From an uncultured Acidimicrobiales bacterium (GTDB lineage Bacteria > Actinomycetota > Acidimicrobiia > Acidimicrobiales > Aldehydirespiratoraceae), in assembly GCA_905480195.1 (NCBI GenBank), contig CAJQPN010000014.1:1-64000 (forward strand): a DNA stretch of 64,000 bases. Direction: 5' to 3'. Both the position numbers and the translations under genes were made by a program. The notes below the pieces were generated by a model that was not told where the DNA came from, ran no database searches, and was given only the letters and a program-made list of their open reading frames with translations. Shown in pieces: positions 1 to 8,505 of the stretch; the stretch's first letter is position 1, and every line of letters begins with the position of its first letter.

Positions 1-242
1 AAGTTGAAGCGGCAGAGGCACGGCTGGACGATTCCGGTCTCGACACCACCGGCGTCAACGACACCGTGTGCTGCTACGCAGGGAAGACCGAAACCTGGGT
101 CGTCGGCCCCGACCAGGAGCGTTGGGAGTGGTACGTGAAGACCTCCGACGAAGCCGACTTTGGCACCGATGTGATCGCCGAGTTCAAGACCGTTGTGGGC
201 GTAAACGTCGATGGAGATTCGGGTAGCGCCTGCTGCCCGTGA
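1..242 (+). CDS. ArsI/CadI-like VOC-fold metal(loid) protein, C-terminal fragment
   Basis: The reading frame enters from the left edge (codons start at base 3) and ends at TGA 240-242, leaving 79 residues. The fragment holds a Cys-Cys-Tyr-Ala motif (fragment residues 23-26), a GPDQERWEWYVK stretch and a second Cys pair at the extreme C-terminus (CCP). This is the pattern of the ArsI/CadI branch of the glyoxalase/VOC superfamily: ArsI is an Fe(II) dioxygenase that cleaves C-As bonds, and CadI is a cadmium-induced relative. The paired cysteines would bind organoarsenical or thiophilic metal. The N-terminal half and upstream neighbours lie outside the window, so a full ars operon cannot be judged. 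Confidence 0.75.
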   Translation, partial: VEAAEARLDDSGLDTTGVNDTVCCYAGKTETWVVGPDQERWEWYVKTSDEADFGTDVIAEFKTVVGVNVDGDSGSACCP

Positions 243-261
243 CTCACGTCGCAGCCATCGT

Positions 262-1464
262 CTAGCGGGGGATTTCCCTCCACGGTTGGTCCTTTGCGTA
301 ACCCGGTTCGCGTGGAAGTCCAAGCACCCGTTCTCCGAGGTTGTTTCGCAGCACCTCGTTGGTTCCCCCACCGATCGAGATCGAGAAACGACCGTACAAC
401 TCCGCCTGCGACCACAGAGTCTGCGACGCCTCACCGCAACTTGCAGCGGGGCCTTGCAGCTCCATCGCGAGATTGCCGGTGCGAACCCTGTTCTGGGCGG
501 TCATCAACTTGATGAGGCCAGGGTCGATGGGCGGCATGTCGCCGCGACGAATCGCCTGTTGAATTTGTTCGCCCATCCAGCCAGCAATGTGTTCGCGGCT
601 GATGATGGCGGCGAGTTCTTGGCGAACGGTGGGGTCACCCGAGCGGTCGGCTTGTTCGGCGAGGGTGCGGAGGTTCTCACTCGCCGGTGTCTTCGGGCCC
701 CCACCGATGAAGGCTGCCTCGTTCGCGAGCACCGTACGGGCCACCGCCCATCCGTCATCGACCTCACCGATGACGTTCGTGACCGGGATCCGAACATCGC
801 TCAGGAAAACCTCGTTGAAGTGTGCCGACCGGTTGATCTGTACGAGCGGTCGGACTTCGATCCCCGGTGTCGCCATGTCGACGAGCAAGAATGTGATGCC
901 TCGGTGCTTCGGCGCATTCGGGTCGCTCCGAACCAGGAGGAATGCCCAGTCGGCGTGCTGGGCTGCGCTGTTCCACACCTTCTGGCCGGTGACGACGAAG
1001 TCGTCACCGTCGTGGTCTGCCCGCGTCGACAACGAGGCGAGATCACTCCCGGCCCCCGGCTCGCTGAAGAGTTGACAGAACGTCAGCTCAGCGCTGAGAA
1101 GCTTCGGCAGGAACACGCGCTTTTGTTCGTCGCTGCCGTGGCGAAGCAGGGCTGGCCCAATCATGGCCGTGCTCGCTCCTACGAACCCGGTCCCTTCCTC
1201 GTACTCGCGCGCGATCTCGCGTTCGATACGACTCATCCAGGGCTCGCCGCCACCTCCGCCGAACTCAGATGGCCAAGCGATTCCCATGAGGCCCGCTTCG
1301 TGGAGGCGTCCTTGCCAGGCTCGACACGCCTCGAAGTGGGCAACGGCGTCACCGGGATCGGTCTGGACATTGACAGCCCACGGGTCGGTGGCGCCGCGGC
1401 GGGTGGCGTTTGCCTCGTACCAGTCGCGTACGTGCGCCCGGAAGTCGTCAGCGTTGTCGCCCAT
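262..1464 (-). CDS. acyl-CoA dehydrogenase (FadE-like)
   Basis: 400-residue flavoprotein of the acyl-CoA dehydrogenase family, expected to introduce the alpha-beta double bond in an acyl-CoA. The FAD/substrate motif CQLFSEPGAGSDLASL lies near residues 130-145 and the C-terminal GGGTNEVLRN motif near 370. The position of the MCAD-type catalytic Glu (before GT) is Gly; a Glu at about 249 (in LANEAAF) is placed like the isovaleryl-CoA dehydrogenase base, so catalysis is still plausible. It is divergent from the thiolase gene. A TACAGT hexamer sits 8 nt before the ATG. The acyl substrate cannot be told from sequence. Confidence 0.9.
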   Translation of the reverse strand: MGDNADDFRAHVRDWYEANATRRGATDPWAVNVQTDPGDAVAHFEACRAWQGRLHEAGLMGIAWPSEFGGGGGEPWMSRIEREIAREYEEGTGFVGASTAMIGPALLRHGSDEQKRVFLPKLLSAELTFCQLFSEPGAGSDLASLSTRADHDGDDFVVTGQKVWNSAAQHADWAFLLVRSDPNAPKHRGITFLLVDMATPGIEVRPLVQINRSAHFNEVFLSDVRIPVTNVIGEVDDGWAVARTVLANEAAFIGGGPKTPASENLRTLAEQADRSGDPTVRQELAAIISREHIAGWMGEQIQQAIRRGDMPPIDPGLIKLMTAQNRVRTGNLAMELQGPAASCGEASQTLWSQAELYGRFSISIGGGTNEVLRNNLGERVLGLPREPGYAKDQPWREIPR

Positions 1465-1548
1465 GGCAGCGGACTGTATCGGGGTCGGCAGTGTGGAATC
1501 CGCTGCCCGCTACTTGGGACGGCACCGAGTGTTTGGCACACTGGCGCC

Positions 1549-2700
1549 ATGCCTGAGGCCTACATCGTAGACGCAGTCCGTACCCCCACCGGAAAGCGAG
1601 GGGGTGGCTTGGCTCATGTCCACCCCGCCGACCTCGGCGCTGCGAGCATCTCTGCGCTCATGCAGCGCACCGGTGTCGACCCCTCAGCCATCGAAGACGT
1701 GATCTTCGGCAACGTCGATTCGGTCGGAGGTCAGGCCGGCGACATCGCTCGAACATGTTGGCTTGCCGCCGGCCTTCCCCAGCACGTGCCCGGCACCACA
1801 GTCGATCGCCAATGCGGCTCTGGGCAGCAGGCCATTTCGTTCGCGGCGATGGGCATCATGGCTGGGGTTCACGACCTCGTCGTTGCCGGTGGCGTCCAAC
1901 AGATGTCGCAGATCCCGATCTCGTCGGCGATGACCCTCGCTGCCGATCTCGGATTCGAAGATCCGTTCAGCGGCTCAGAAGGGTGGGTCGATCGGTACGG
2001 CACGCAAGAGGTCTCGCAATTCCGAGGCGCCGAGCTCATCGCCGAGAAGTGGGACATCAGCCGTGATGACATGGAGGCGTTCGCGTTGGAGAGCCACGAA
2101 CGAGCGATCCGGGCGATCGACGAAGGTCGGTTCGACAACGAGATCGTCGCAGTGGGGGAGTGCACGATGGACGAAGGCCCCCGCCGGGGCGGTTCGATCG
2201 AGAAAATGCAGCAACTCCAGACCCTGATCGCAGGCGGACGTATCACTGCGGCGGTTGCAAGCCAGATCAGTGATGCCTCGGTCAGCCTCTTGCTGGCGAG
2301 CGAGCAGGCCATTGAGGAACACGGGCTCTCACCGCGAGCTCGAATTCACCATATGAGCGTGCGCGGGGACGACCCGATCTACATGCTCACCGGTCCGATC
2401 CCGGCGACCGAATACGCGCTCCAAAAGACGGGTATGACCATCGACGAGATCGATCTCTTCGAGTGCAATGAGGCCTTCGCCAGTGTGCCCCTCGCCTGGA
2501 TGATCGAGCACGACATTCCGCACGAGAAGGTCAACGTTAACGGTGGAGCCATCGCCCTCGGCCATCCCCTCGGAGCGACCGGTGCCAAGTTGATGACCAC
2601 GCTGCTCAATGAGCTCGAGCGCACGGGAGGCCGCTTCGGCTTGCAGACCATGTGTGAGGGCGGCGGCCAGGCCAACGTCACCATTCTTGAACGCCTCTGA
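1549..2700 (+). CDS. acetyl-CoA acetyltransferase / 3-ketoacyl-CoA thiolase
   Basis: 383-residue thiolase. The nucleophile Cys is at about 89 (DRQCGSGQQA), with the GHP histidine near 339 and the second catalytic Cys near 369 (MCEGGGQAN), so all three active-site residues are present. It condenses or cleaves acyl-CoA at the last beta-oxidation step. The open frame runs far upstream to base 211, but that part overlaps the divergent dehydrogenase gene. The ATG at 1549 begins the canonical PEAYIVDAVRTPTGK thiolase N-terminus. It probably forms one transcription unit with the SDR 15 nt downstream. Fatty-acid or ketone metabolism is likely; chain length is not visible. Confidence 0.93.
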   Translation: MPEAYIVDAVRTPTGKRGGGLAHVHPADLGAASISALMQRTGVDPSAIEDVIFGNVDSVGGQAGDIARTCWLAAGLPQHVPGTTVDRQCGSGQQAISFAAMGIMAGVHDLVVAGGVQQMSQIPISSAMTLAADLGFEDPFSGSEGWVDRYGTQEVSQFRGAELIAEKWDISRDDMEAFALESHERAIRAIDEGRFDNEIVAVGECTMDEGPRRGGSIEKMQQLQTLIAGGRITAAVASQISDASVSLLLASEQAIEEHGLSPRARIHHMSVRGDDPIYMLTGPIPATEYALQKTGMTIDEIDLFECNEAFASVPLAWMIEHDIPHEKVNVNGGAIALGHPLGATGAKLMTTLLNELERTGGRFGLQTMCEGGGQANVTILERL

Positions 2701-2715
2701 CTCGTAAGGCACCTG

Positions 2716-3471
2716 ATGGTCGAACTCGCAACCGGGAAAATCGTCTTCGTTACTGGAGGCGCGAGCGGGATCGGACGGGCGGCTGCAGTGGAGTTTTCGG
2801 CGGAGGGCGCATCCCACGTCGTCGTCGCCGACATCGACAGCGAGGGCGCTGAAGTCACTGTTGCCGCACTGCGCGGGTCTGGGTCGTGGGTGCAACTCGA
2901 CGTCACTGATGACGATGCGGTTGCTCGAACACTCGATCAGATCGTCGCCGAACATGGACGCATCGACATCGCCTTCAACAATGCGGGAATCAACGACACT
3001 CCTCACCAGTTTCACAACCTTCCGGTCGAGCGATGGGATCGCATGCTCGACGTCAACCTCGGCAGCGTCTACTCGTGCATGCGTCATGAACTTCGTCACA
3101 TGGCCGCTGCTGGTCGAGGCGCAATCGTCAACACCTCCTCCGGTGCCGGTGTTGTTGCCGCCCCAGGGCTCCCGCACTACACCGCAGCCAAACACGGTGT
3201 GATCGGGCTCACGAAAGCGGCTGCGCAGGAGTACGCCCGGCAGGGGATCCGCGTCAACGCCGTGTTGCCCGGATCGACCGACACGGCCATGCTCCAGAAT
3301 TTCATCGCAGGTGATGAGGGGATGGCCAAGCTCATCGCCAATGCAAACATCCATGGTGAACTTCTTCGTCCCGAAGCGGTCGCAGCGGCGGTGGTGTGGC
3401 TCTGCTCAGATCACGCCGGCATGGTCAACGGGCAGTCGCTCGTCGTCGACGGTGGGGGGCTCGTTCGCTGA
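2716..3471 (+). CDS. SDR family oxidoreductase
   Basis: 251-residue classical short-chain dehydrogenase: TGGASGIG nucleotide-binding loop at 13-20, NNAG at 88-91, catalytic Ser at about 141, and YTAAK with Tyr155 and Lys159. An Asp at the end of beta-2 (VVADID) favours NAD(H). It lies 15 nt downstream of the thiolase, which suggests a role as 3-hydroxyacyl-CoA dehydrogenase or alcohol dehydrogenase in the same pathway. Substrate is inferred from context only. Confidence 0.9.
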   Translation: MVELATGKIVFVTGGASGIGRAAAVEFSAEGASHVVVADIDSEGAEVTVAALRGSGSWVQLDVTDDDAVARTLDQIVAEHGRIDIAFNNAGINDTPHQFHNLPVERWDRMLDVNLGSVYSCMRHELRHMAAAGRGAIVNTSSGAGVVAAPGLPHYTAAKHGVIGLTKAAAQEYARQGIRVNAVLPGSTDTAMLQNFIAGDEGMAKLIANANIHGELLRPEAVAAAVVWLCSDHAGMVNGQSLVVDGGGLVR

Positions 3472-3518
3472 GAGCTCAAGCTGCTGCAGTACCGACCGAC
3501 GAAAGCAGAGTGACCCCG

Positions 3519-4031
3519 ATGGAAGCTGAAGCCCTCGAACCGCTCGATCCTGAGTCCCAGGCCAGGTTCGACGCGGTTGTCGGTGAGATCCAAAAACGGG
3601 AGAAGTCCAAGCGATCCGCTCGCGAGATCTGGCACGCACACCACTGGCCCGACGAGTACGACCGCTGCATGGTCATCGCCGGGCGCCACATCTGTCGCCG
3701 GTGTCTGATCCTCTACCCAGCTGCCCTCGCAGTCGCCGTGCTTTCGCTCAGCGGTGTCACGCTGTGGCCACGCTCGCTCGACCTCTGGTTCATTTGGGGC
3801 CTCTGCCTCCCCGCGTCTGGCGACTTCGTGCTCGAACAACTCGGCGTGATCCGGTACTCCGCCCGTCGGCAGGTCATAACGACGGCGCTTCTCGCCCCTG
3901 CGCTCGGACGGGGTTTCGGTCACGAACTCGCCCAAACCTGGTCATGGGAGTTCTGGGGACCAGTTTTTACGTTCTGTACGGTCTGGTTCGTGGCCGCGCT
4001 GATCGGCTGGCAACGCCGTCAGAAGGTGTGA
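3519..4031 (+). CDS. DUF2085-like small membrane protein
   Basis: 170-residue protein with a charged N-terminal 45 residues, then a 'DRCMVIAGRHICRRC' segment followed by hydrophobic helices (about 65-85, 90-110, 120-135, 145-160). A Cys-rich loop just ahead of the first membrane helix resembles the DUF2085 family of predicted integral membrane proteins of unknown function. ATG 3519 is preferred; an in-frame GTG at 3510 is an alternative. The gene follows the SDR by 47 nt and converges on carD. No function is assigned. Confidence 0.65.
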   Translation: MEAEALEPLDPESQARFDAVVGEIQKREKSKRSAREIWHAHHWPDEYDRCMVIAGRHICRRCLILYPAALAVAVLSLSGVTLWPRSLDLWFIWGLCLPASGDFVLEQLGVIRYSARRQVITTALLAPALGRGFGHELAQTWSWEFWGPVFTFCTVWFVAALIGWQRRQKV

Positions 4032-4070
4032 AGCCGAACTCGGCGACGAACGCCGGATGAGCGGGTCGGC

Positions 4071-4550
4071 TCAGACGAGTGCGCCGTCGACCTTGGCCAT
4101 TGCGTCGTCTTCTTCGACATCGAGGGCAAAGGCGAGTTCGCTGACCAACACGTTGCGGGCCTTGGTGTAGAGCGTCTTCTCGCCAGCAGACAGCCCCTTG
4201 GCCTGGTCGCGTAGAGCGAGGTTTCGGACGACCTCGGCCACCTGGTAGACGTCACCGCTCTTGAGCTTCTCTTGGTGGTTTTTGAAACGCCGAGACCAGT
4301 TGGCGGGTTCTCGAACGTCGCGTTTGGCGAGCACCTCGAAGAGGTCTTCGACGTCTTCTTCGCTGATCGGCCAGCGCATGCCTACCTCGTCGACCTTGTC
4401 AACGGGAACGGCGAGTGTCATCTCGCCGTGCGCCATACGGAGCACGAGGTATTCGGTTTCTTCGCCGAACGCCTTGCGCTTCTCCTTCTTCTCGATCACC
4501 GCCGCGCCGTGATGGGGGTACACCACTCGATCACCAGGCTTGAAGGTCAA
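4071..4550 (-). CDS. carD: CarD family transcriptional regulator (RNA polymerase-binding)
   Basis: 159-residue CarD homologue. The N-terminal RNAP-interacting Tudor-like domain (FKPGDRVVYPHHGAAVI, residues 3-19) precedes a helical DNA-binding domain that includes the conserved EPANWSRR and LSAGEKTLYTKAR segments. CarD stabilises the open complex at sigma-A promoters in actinobacteria and is usually essential. I place the start at TTG 4550: it aligns with the first codon of mycobacterial CarD (162 aa) and has GAGG nine bases upstream. An in-frame ATG at 4616 would add 22 residues that the family lacks. It is divergent from the glycoside-hydrolase-like gene. Confidence 0.9.
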   Translation of the reverse strand: MTFKPGDRVVYPHHGAAVIEKKEKRKAFGEETEYLVLRMAHGEMTLAVPVDKVDEVGMRWPISEEDVEDLFEVLAKRDVREPANWSRRFKNHQEKLKSGDVYQVAEVVRNLALRDQAKGLSAGEKTLYTKARNVLVSELAFALDVEEDDAMAKVDGALV

Positions 4551-4665
4551 CTGATCCGTCCTCGAAGTTCGCAAGCACCGCTCACACAATGATGCCAGCG
4601 AAGTCTTCGTTCGCAAACTCGGAGATCGAACCGATTGCGTCGGGTCGGGGCCCTACGATCCGGTG

Positions 4666-5703
4666 ATGAGTCGCGAAACGATCCTCGCCTGGTTTGCGGT
4701 GATCGCCTTTGTGGGTGGTGGCATCGCGTATGTCGTGGCTACGAGCGGTACGACGCCACCGCCACTGCGAGTCTTGCCCTCACCGGCCGTGGCCGACATT
4801 CGCACTGGCGAGTTGAACGCGCCGTTGCCGCCGAAGCGAGATGTCGACTCCTACCGCGGGTACGGCACATGGGTCGATGTGTTCGACTTCTCGCCGCCGT
4901 ACGCAGGTCGCTCGCCGTCGTTGCGGAGCTCGGACTTGCAGGTGATGGCCGATGCCGGTGTGAGGACCGTGTACCTCCAGGTTGCCCGCCTCGATGAGCG
5001 ATCACCATCGGGGCTCGAGGACCGTTGGCTGCTTGCCGAGTGGTTGTTGACCGCGCACGAGTTGGGGATCGATGTGGTGGCTTGGTACCTGCCTCGGTTC
5101 GGGGAGGGCACTGCCGACCTCGATCGCGTGCAGGCGATGATCGACTTCGAGGTGCTCGGCCAACGATTCGACGGTATTGGGATCGACATCGAATGGACTG
5201 GTGACGGGGTCGACGACGAGACCCGGAGTGGGCGCCTCATCAACCTGGGAGAGGCGGTAACGGCAGTCAATCCTGACGTGCCGCTCGGCGCAATCGTGTT
5301 GCCGCCAGTCCTGACCGAGGTGGTCAACGAAGACTTTTGGCCCGGGTTTCCGTGGCAAGAAATCGCTCCCTCCTTCGACGTGTGGCTTCCGATGGCGTAC
5401 TGGTCGTTTCGTTCGGACGCATCGGGCTACGGCGATGGCTATGCATATGTGAAGGAGTCGGTGCGCCGATTGCGCGACAACATCGGCGATCCGAACGCGC
5501 TCGTGCACCCGATCGGCGGGATCGGCGGCATTGATGGCATCGATGACCCGGACGATCCGGCCGAGCCGCTGGCCACCCTCGCCGAGCTCGACAACTTCGC
5601 GTTCGCTGTCGCAGAAACGGCGAGTATCGGTGCGTCGATTTACGACTGGAACACGCTCGATGACGCAGCCCGCGTGAGGTTGACCGAGCTTTTCGCGAGC
5701 TGA
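4666..5703 (+). CDS. membrane-anchored TIM-barrel (glycoside hydrolase-like) protein
   Basis: 345 residues. The N-terminal 25 residues form a single membrane anchor or signal, followed by an extracytoplasmic domain beginning at about 55. Barrel-like motifs include GYGTWVDVFDF, DAGVRTVYLQVAR, GIDVVAWYLPRF, FDGIGIDIEWTG (acidic pair at a strand end) and WLPMAYWSF. This order of strand motifs resembles uncharacterised putative glycosyl hydrolase barrels; substrate and even catalysis are unproven. A TACGAT hexamer at 4654-4659 lies exactly 6 nt before ATG 4666, implying a leaderless transcript. Confidence 0.65.
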   Translation: MSRETILAWFAVIAFVGGGIAYVVATSGTTPPPLRVLPSPAVADIRTGELNAPLPPKRDVDSYRGYGTWVDVFDFSPPYAGRSPSLRSSDLQVMADAGVRTVYLQVARLDERSPSGLEDRWLLAEWLLTAHELGIDVVAWYLPRFGEGTADLDRVQAMIDFEVLGQRFDGIGIDIEWTGDGVDDETRSGRLINLGEAVTAVNPDVPLGAIVLPPVLTEVVNEDFWPGFPWQEIAPSFDVWLPMAYWSFRSDASGYGDGYAYVKESVRRLRDNIGDPNALVHPIGGIGGIDGIDDPDDPAEPLATLAELDNFAFAVAETASIGASIYDWNTLDDAARVRLTELFAS

Positions 5704-5712
5704 GGGGGCGGT

Positions 5713-6438
5713 TCACGAGACCATCACCGCTTCGATCCGGGCACTGTCTTGGGCGGAGAGCAACTCGCATAGCTCAGCCCGAACAATCTCGGGCTCGGGA
5801 AGGAGTGAAAAGAGGTGGCGGCACAGCGAGCCAGGATCGAACCAGGCGGCGAGTGCGCCGGTGATCGGTGACCACGAGACCATCCCCTCGATCAGTGACG
5901 ATCGAAAAGCCGGCCAGCTGAGTGAAGCGACCCGTCGGCGGTGGACGAGGTGCTCCGGGCTCGTCAAGCGACCTGTGGCTGGTGCACACGGGTGGAGCGT
6001 GGCGAGTTCGCCCCAGCCAGGAGGCTCGCCCACCGGAGCAGCGAGCGTCACCATCAGGGTACGGTCGAGCCACACCGCGTCGAGGAGGCTGAGCACGGAG
6101 CGGTCGGGGGCCGACGTTTCGAGGCCAAGGGCCCGCAGCCCGGTATCGACGACGATCGAGGTCTCGCCGGTCACGTCGTAAGGCGCTTCGAGGAGTGGGT
6201 CGAGCAGCACAGCCTCGCCGAAGCGGTCGACCGCGACGACCGGTGGTGGGCTGCCGGTTCGACCGAAGCCGGCCCGAGAAGCGACCGCATCGACCGATCG
6301 ACTGAGTCGGATGCCGAGGAGAGGAAGGCCCAGCGGGGTCGGGTCGGGGATCGGTACGATCTTGCCGCCTGTCAGCAGGACCGGCACTCGCCGCTGCGCC
6401 GCTTCGGTCGCAACGGCCATCAACGGAAACGACACCAT
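5713..6438 (-). CDS. hypothetical protein (241 aa)
   Basis: I do not recognise this protein. It is Leu/Pro/Ala-rich with no clear signal peptide or membrane helix, a proline-rich [14 protein letters not shown] stretch near residue 30 and a C-terminal helical segment. ATG 6438 is preceded by GGAG at a 6-nt spacing, so I prefer it to the in-frame TTG at 6450. It is convergent with the barrel protein (10 bp apart) and divergent from the methyltransferase operon, sharing with it the 13-bp inverted repeat at 6510-6572. Confidence 0.6.
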   Translation of the reverse strand: MVSFPLMAVATEAAQRRVPVLLTGGKIVPIPDPTPLGLPLLGIRLSRSVDAVASRAGFGRTGSPPPVVAVDRFGEAVLLDPLLEAPYDVTGETSIVVDTGLRALGLETSAPDRSVLSLLDAVWLDRTLMVTLAAPVGEPPGWGELATLHPCAPATGRLTSPEHLVHRRRVASLSWPAFRSSLIEGMVSWSPITGALAAWFDPGSLCRHLFSLLPEPEIVRAELCELLSAQDSARIEAVMVS

Positions 6439-6509
6439 GTCGTGCTCCAACCATCAGCGTTCGATGGCCGGACAACCCATCCGACGAGGGACCCACATCG
6501 TGGCGCGTC

Positions 6510-6572
6510 GGTGTGACAGTGCGCAGATCGAGGGATCTTGGCCACCGTGTCAAGAGGGAGCACTGTCACACC
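6510..6572. repeat. 13-bp perfect inverted repeat in divergent promoter region
   Basis: GGTGTGACAGTGC at 6510-6522 is repeated as its exact reverse complement at 6560-6572, with a 37-nt spacer. It lies between the divergent starts at 6438 and 6650. It could be a paired operator for a dimeric regulator or a looped RNA/DNA structure; no regulator gene is adjacent. Confidence 0.8.
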
Positions 6573-6649
6573 CACTGGGCAGGATCTTGAGGAGAGGCTC
6601 GGGGCTTTTCTCGAGCCCGCATAGGATCGACTGTCGAGTCGGAGGAATC

Positions 6650-8161
6650 GTGACCGAACGCCGTAAATCAACCGCCACTACCGCCTTCGGGGTGGGGCGT
6701 CGCGAAAGCCATGATGCCTCCGACTTCTATGCCCGCTTCACGACTCCAGAGATCAGCAGCAACGATTCGGTAAACCCCATCCCCGAGTCGTTGGGGCCGA
6801 TCCACAATCGTGATAGCCGCGAGATCTCGCAGGTGTTCCCCGAGAACTCGGTGGCCTTGGTGGTGACGTCACCGCCGTACTTCGTCGGCAAGGAGTACGA
6901 ACTGGCGGTCACCGGCGATCCGCAGACCCGAGGTGCGGTGCCGTCGGTACCCGAGTCGTATCTCGACTATCTGCAGATGCTGCACGATGTCTTCAAATCG
7001 TGCGTCGACGTGCTGGAACCGGGGGGTCGCATCGCCGTGAACGTCGCGAATCTCGGCCGTAAGCCCTACCGGAGCTTGTCTGCCGACGTGATTTCGATCC
7101 TGCAGGACGATCTCGGTCTGCTCTTGCGGGGCGAAATCATTTGGCAAAAGGCCGAGGGCGCAACGGGTTCGGTGGCGTGGGGGAGCTACCGCAAGGCCAC
7201 GAATCCGGTACTACGCGACCTCACCGAGCGTGTCGTGGTGGCGAGCAAGGGCCGGTTCGATCGGGTCCAACCCAAGGGTCGCCAGAGCACGATGTCGGCT
7301 GACGACTTCATGGAGGCAACGCTCGACGTCTGGAAGATCAGCCCCGAGTCGGCTCGTCGGGTCCAGCACCCTGCGCCGTTCCCCGTCGAGTTGCCTCGCC
7401 GGCTGATCGATCTTTACACCTACGAAGGCGATGCAGTACTCGACCCGTTCCTCGGTTCTGGGTCCACCCTGGTGGCCGCAGAGCGCACGGGTCGTCGTGG
7501 GTTCGGCTTCGACCTCGACCCGGAGTACTGCGAGATCGCGCAGGCGCGACTCGATGCCGAGCGCGAGCGTCCCAAGATCCGTGCGGTCGAGGTGCTCGGT
7601 GAAGACCCGCTGTTCGAACCACCCGAAGACGACGAGGACCGTCAAGAGTTCTTCCAACGGCGTGCTACCAGCGAAGGCAAAAAGGCTGCTGACATCGCTG
7701 AGCGAGTCCTTGCCGATGCCGGCTTCACGGTCGTGAAGGATCCGGTCAAGATCCCGAAGGTCGGCGTGCAGTTCAACTTCCAGGTCGAAGACGCAGAGGG
7801 CGGCCAGTGGTACGTCGATGTCTCAGGTGCGTTCACCACGGTTCGGCCCGGACTGATGCGGACTGACACGCTCTGGAAGACACTCGGCCGGATTCACGTC
7901 CTTCGGGCGACTGACGAACCGCAAAACCCGAGCCGGGTCTTGGTGCTGACCTCCAACCTGCCGAAATCGAACAGTGAGGGCGACAAAGCACTCCGTGCGG
8001 TTGGCCCCGATCAAGTCTGGGACGCAATCGAAATGTTCGACCGAGCCGGAGTGGCCCGGTTGCGCGAGTACGCCAAGGGCGACTCGATACTTCCGATCCC
8101 CGGCTTCTGGGCCGAGTCCGACATCGAGATGTTCGAGGCGCAGCGGGCACGGCCGTCGTGA
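6650..8161 (+). CDS. DNA methyltransferase (N4-cytosine/N6-adenine type) with extra C-terminal domain
   Basis: 503 residues. Motif IV TSPPY is at 73-77 and the SAM-binding DPFLGSGST motif at 265-273, i.e. the motif order of beta-class amino-methyltransferases (SPPY is common in N4-cytosine enzymes). Residues about 335-503 form a second domain not needed for methylation: it has [29 protein letters not shown] and SEGDKALR blocks whose predicted beta-rich core resembles a restriction-endonuclease-like fold, though the catalytic triad is not clear. GTG 6650 has GGAGG four bases upstream. The stop overlaps the next gene by 4 nt. Either an orphan regulatory methylase or the modification part of a restriction or defence cassette. 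Confidence 0.88.
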   Translation: MTERRKSTATTAFGVGRRESHDASDFYARFTTPEISSNDSVNPIPESLGPIHNRDSREISQVFPENSVALVVTSPPYFVGKEYELAVTGDPQTRGAVPSVPESYLDYLQMLHDVFKSCVDVLEPGGRIAVNVANLGRKPYRSLSADVISILQDDLGLLLRGEIIWQKAEGATGSVAWGSYRKATNPVLRDLTERVVVASKGRFDRVQPKGRQSTMSADDFMEATLDVWKISPESARRVQHPAPFPVELPRRLIDLYTYEGDAVLDPFLGSGSTLVAAERTGRRGFGFDLDPEYCEIAQARLDAERERPKIRAVEVLGEDPLFEPPEDDEDRQEFFQRRATSEGKKAADIAERVLADAGFTVVKDPVKIPKVGVQFNFQVEDAEGGQWYVDVSGAFTTVRPGLMRTDTLWKTLGRIHVLRATDEPQNPSRVLVLTSNLPKSNSEGDKALRAVGPDQVWDAIEMFDRAGVARLREYAKGDSILPIPGFWAESDIEMFEAQRARPS

Positions 8162-8505
8162 CCGAGGTCATCGCCTACGCAGTCGTTCATACCGAACCTG
8201 CGTCGATCTTTCTGGCCGAAGATATCGATGTGTTACACCGGGTACTAGCGCTGGAGGTCGTGGCTCGAACCGATCCGGCGCTGCTCGGCGCCGATGCCGA
8301 GTCGATCCGAGATGCACTGCTCGAGGAGCGTTGGGGCGATGCTGTCGTGTCATGGATTCGCTCCGTAGGGACCGGGATCGACGTCTATGACGGCAAGTCG
8401 ATCTACACCAGCGACGATCTACCAGCCGACCTGATCGGTGCGCAGCTCCAGTTCACCCGTCTGTTTGGTGCTGCTTCGCAACCCCGGCTGCGAAGCCTCG
8501 GCTGA
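8158..8505 (+). CDS. small hypothetical protein in methyltransferase operon
   Basis: 115 residues, unrecognised, with mixed alpha/beta character and no membrane segment. It starts at GTG inside the methyltransferase stop (GTGA, 4-nt overlap) and its TGA shares one base with the ATG of the next gene, so it is translationally coupled on both sides. This tight packing implies a shared function with its neighbours. Confidence 0.7.
   Translation: MTEVIAYAVVHTEPASIFLAEDIDVLHRVLALEVVARTDPALLGADAESIRDALLEERWGDAVVSWIRSVGTGIDVYDGKSIYTSDDLPADLIGAQLQFTRLFGAASQPRLRSLG

Noticed and set aside
211-1548. A 446-codon upstream extension of the thiolase frame.
   Set aside because: It runs antisense through the acyl-CoA dehydrogenase gene and has no thiolase similarity before ATG 1549.
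2329-3354. Long open frame antisense to the thiolase/SDR genes (341 codons).
   Set aside because: Shadow of high third-position GC on the coding strand; sense proteins are clear family members.
4551-4616. Longer CarD starting at ATG 4616.
   Set aside because: The extra 22 residues are absent from the family, and TTG 4550 has a good ribosome-binding site.
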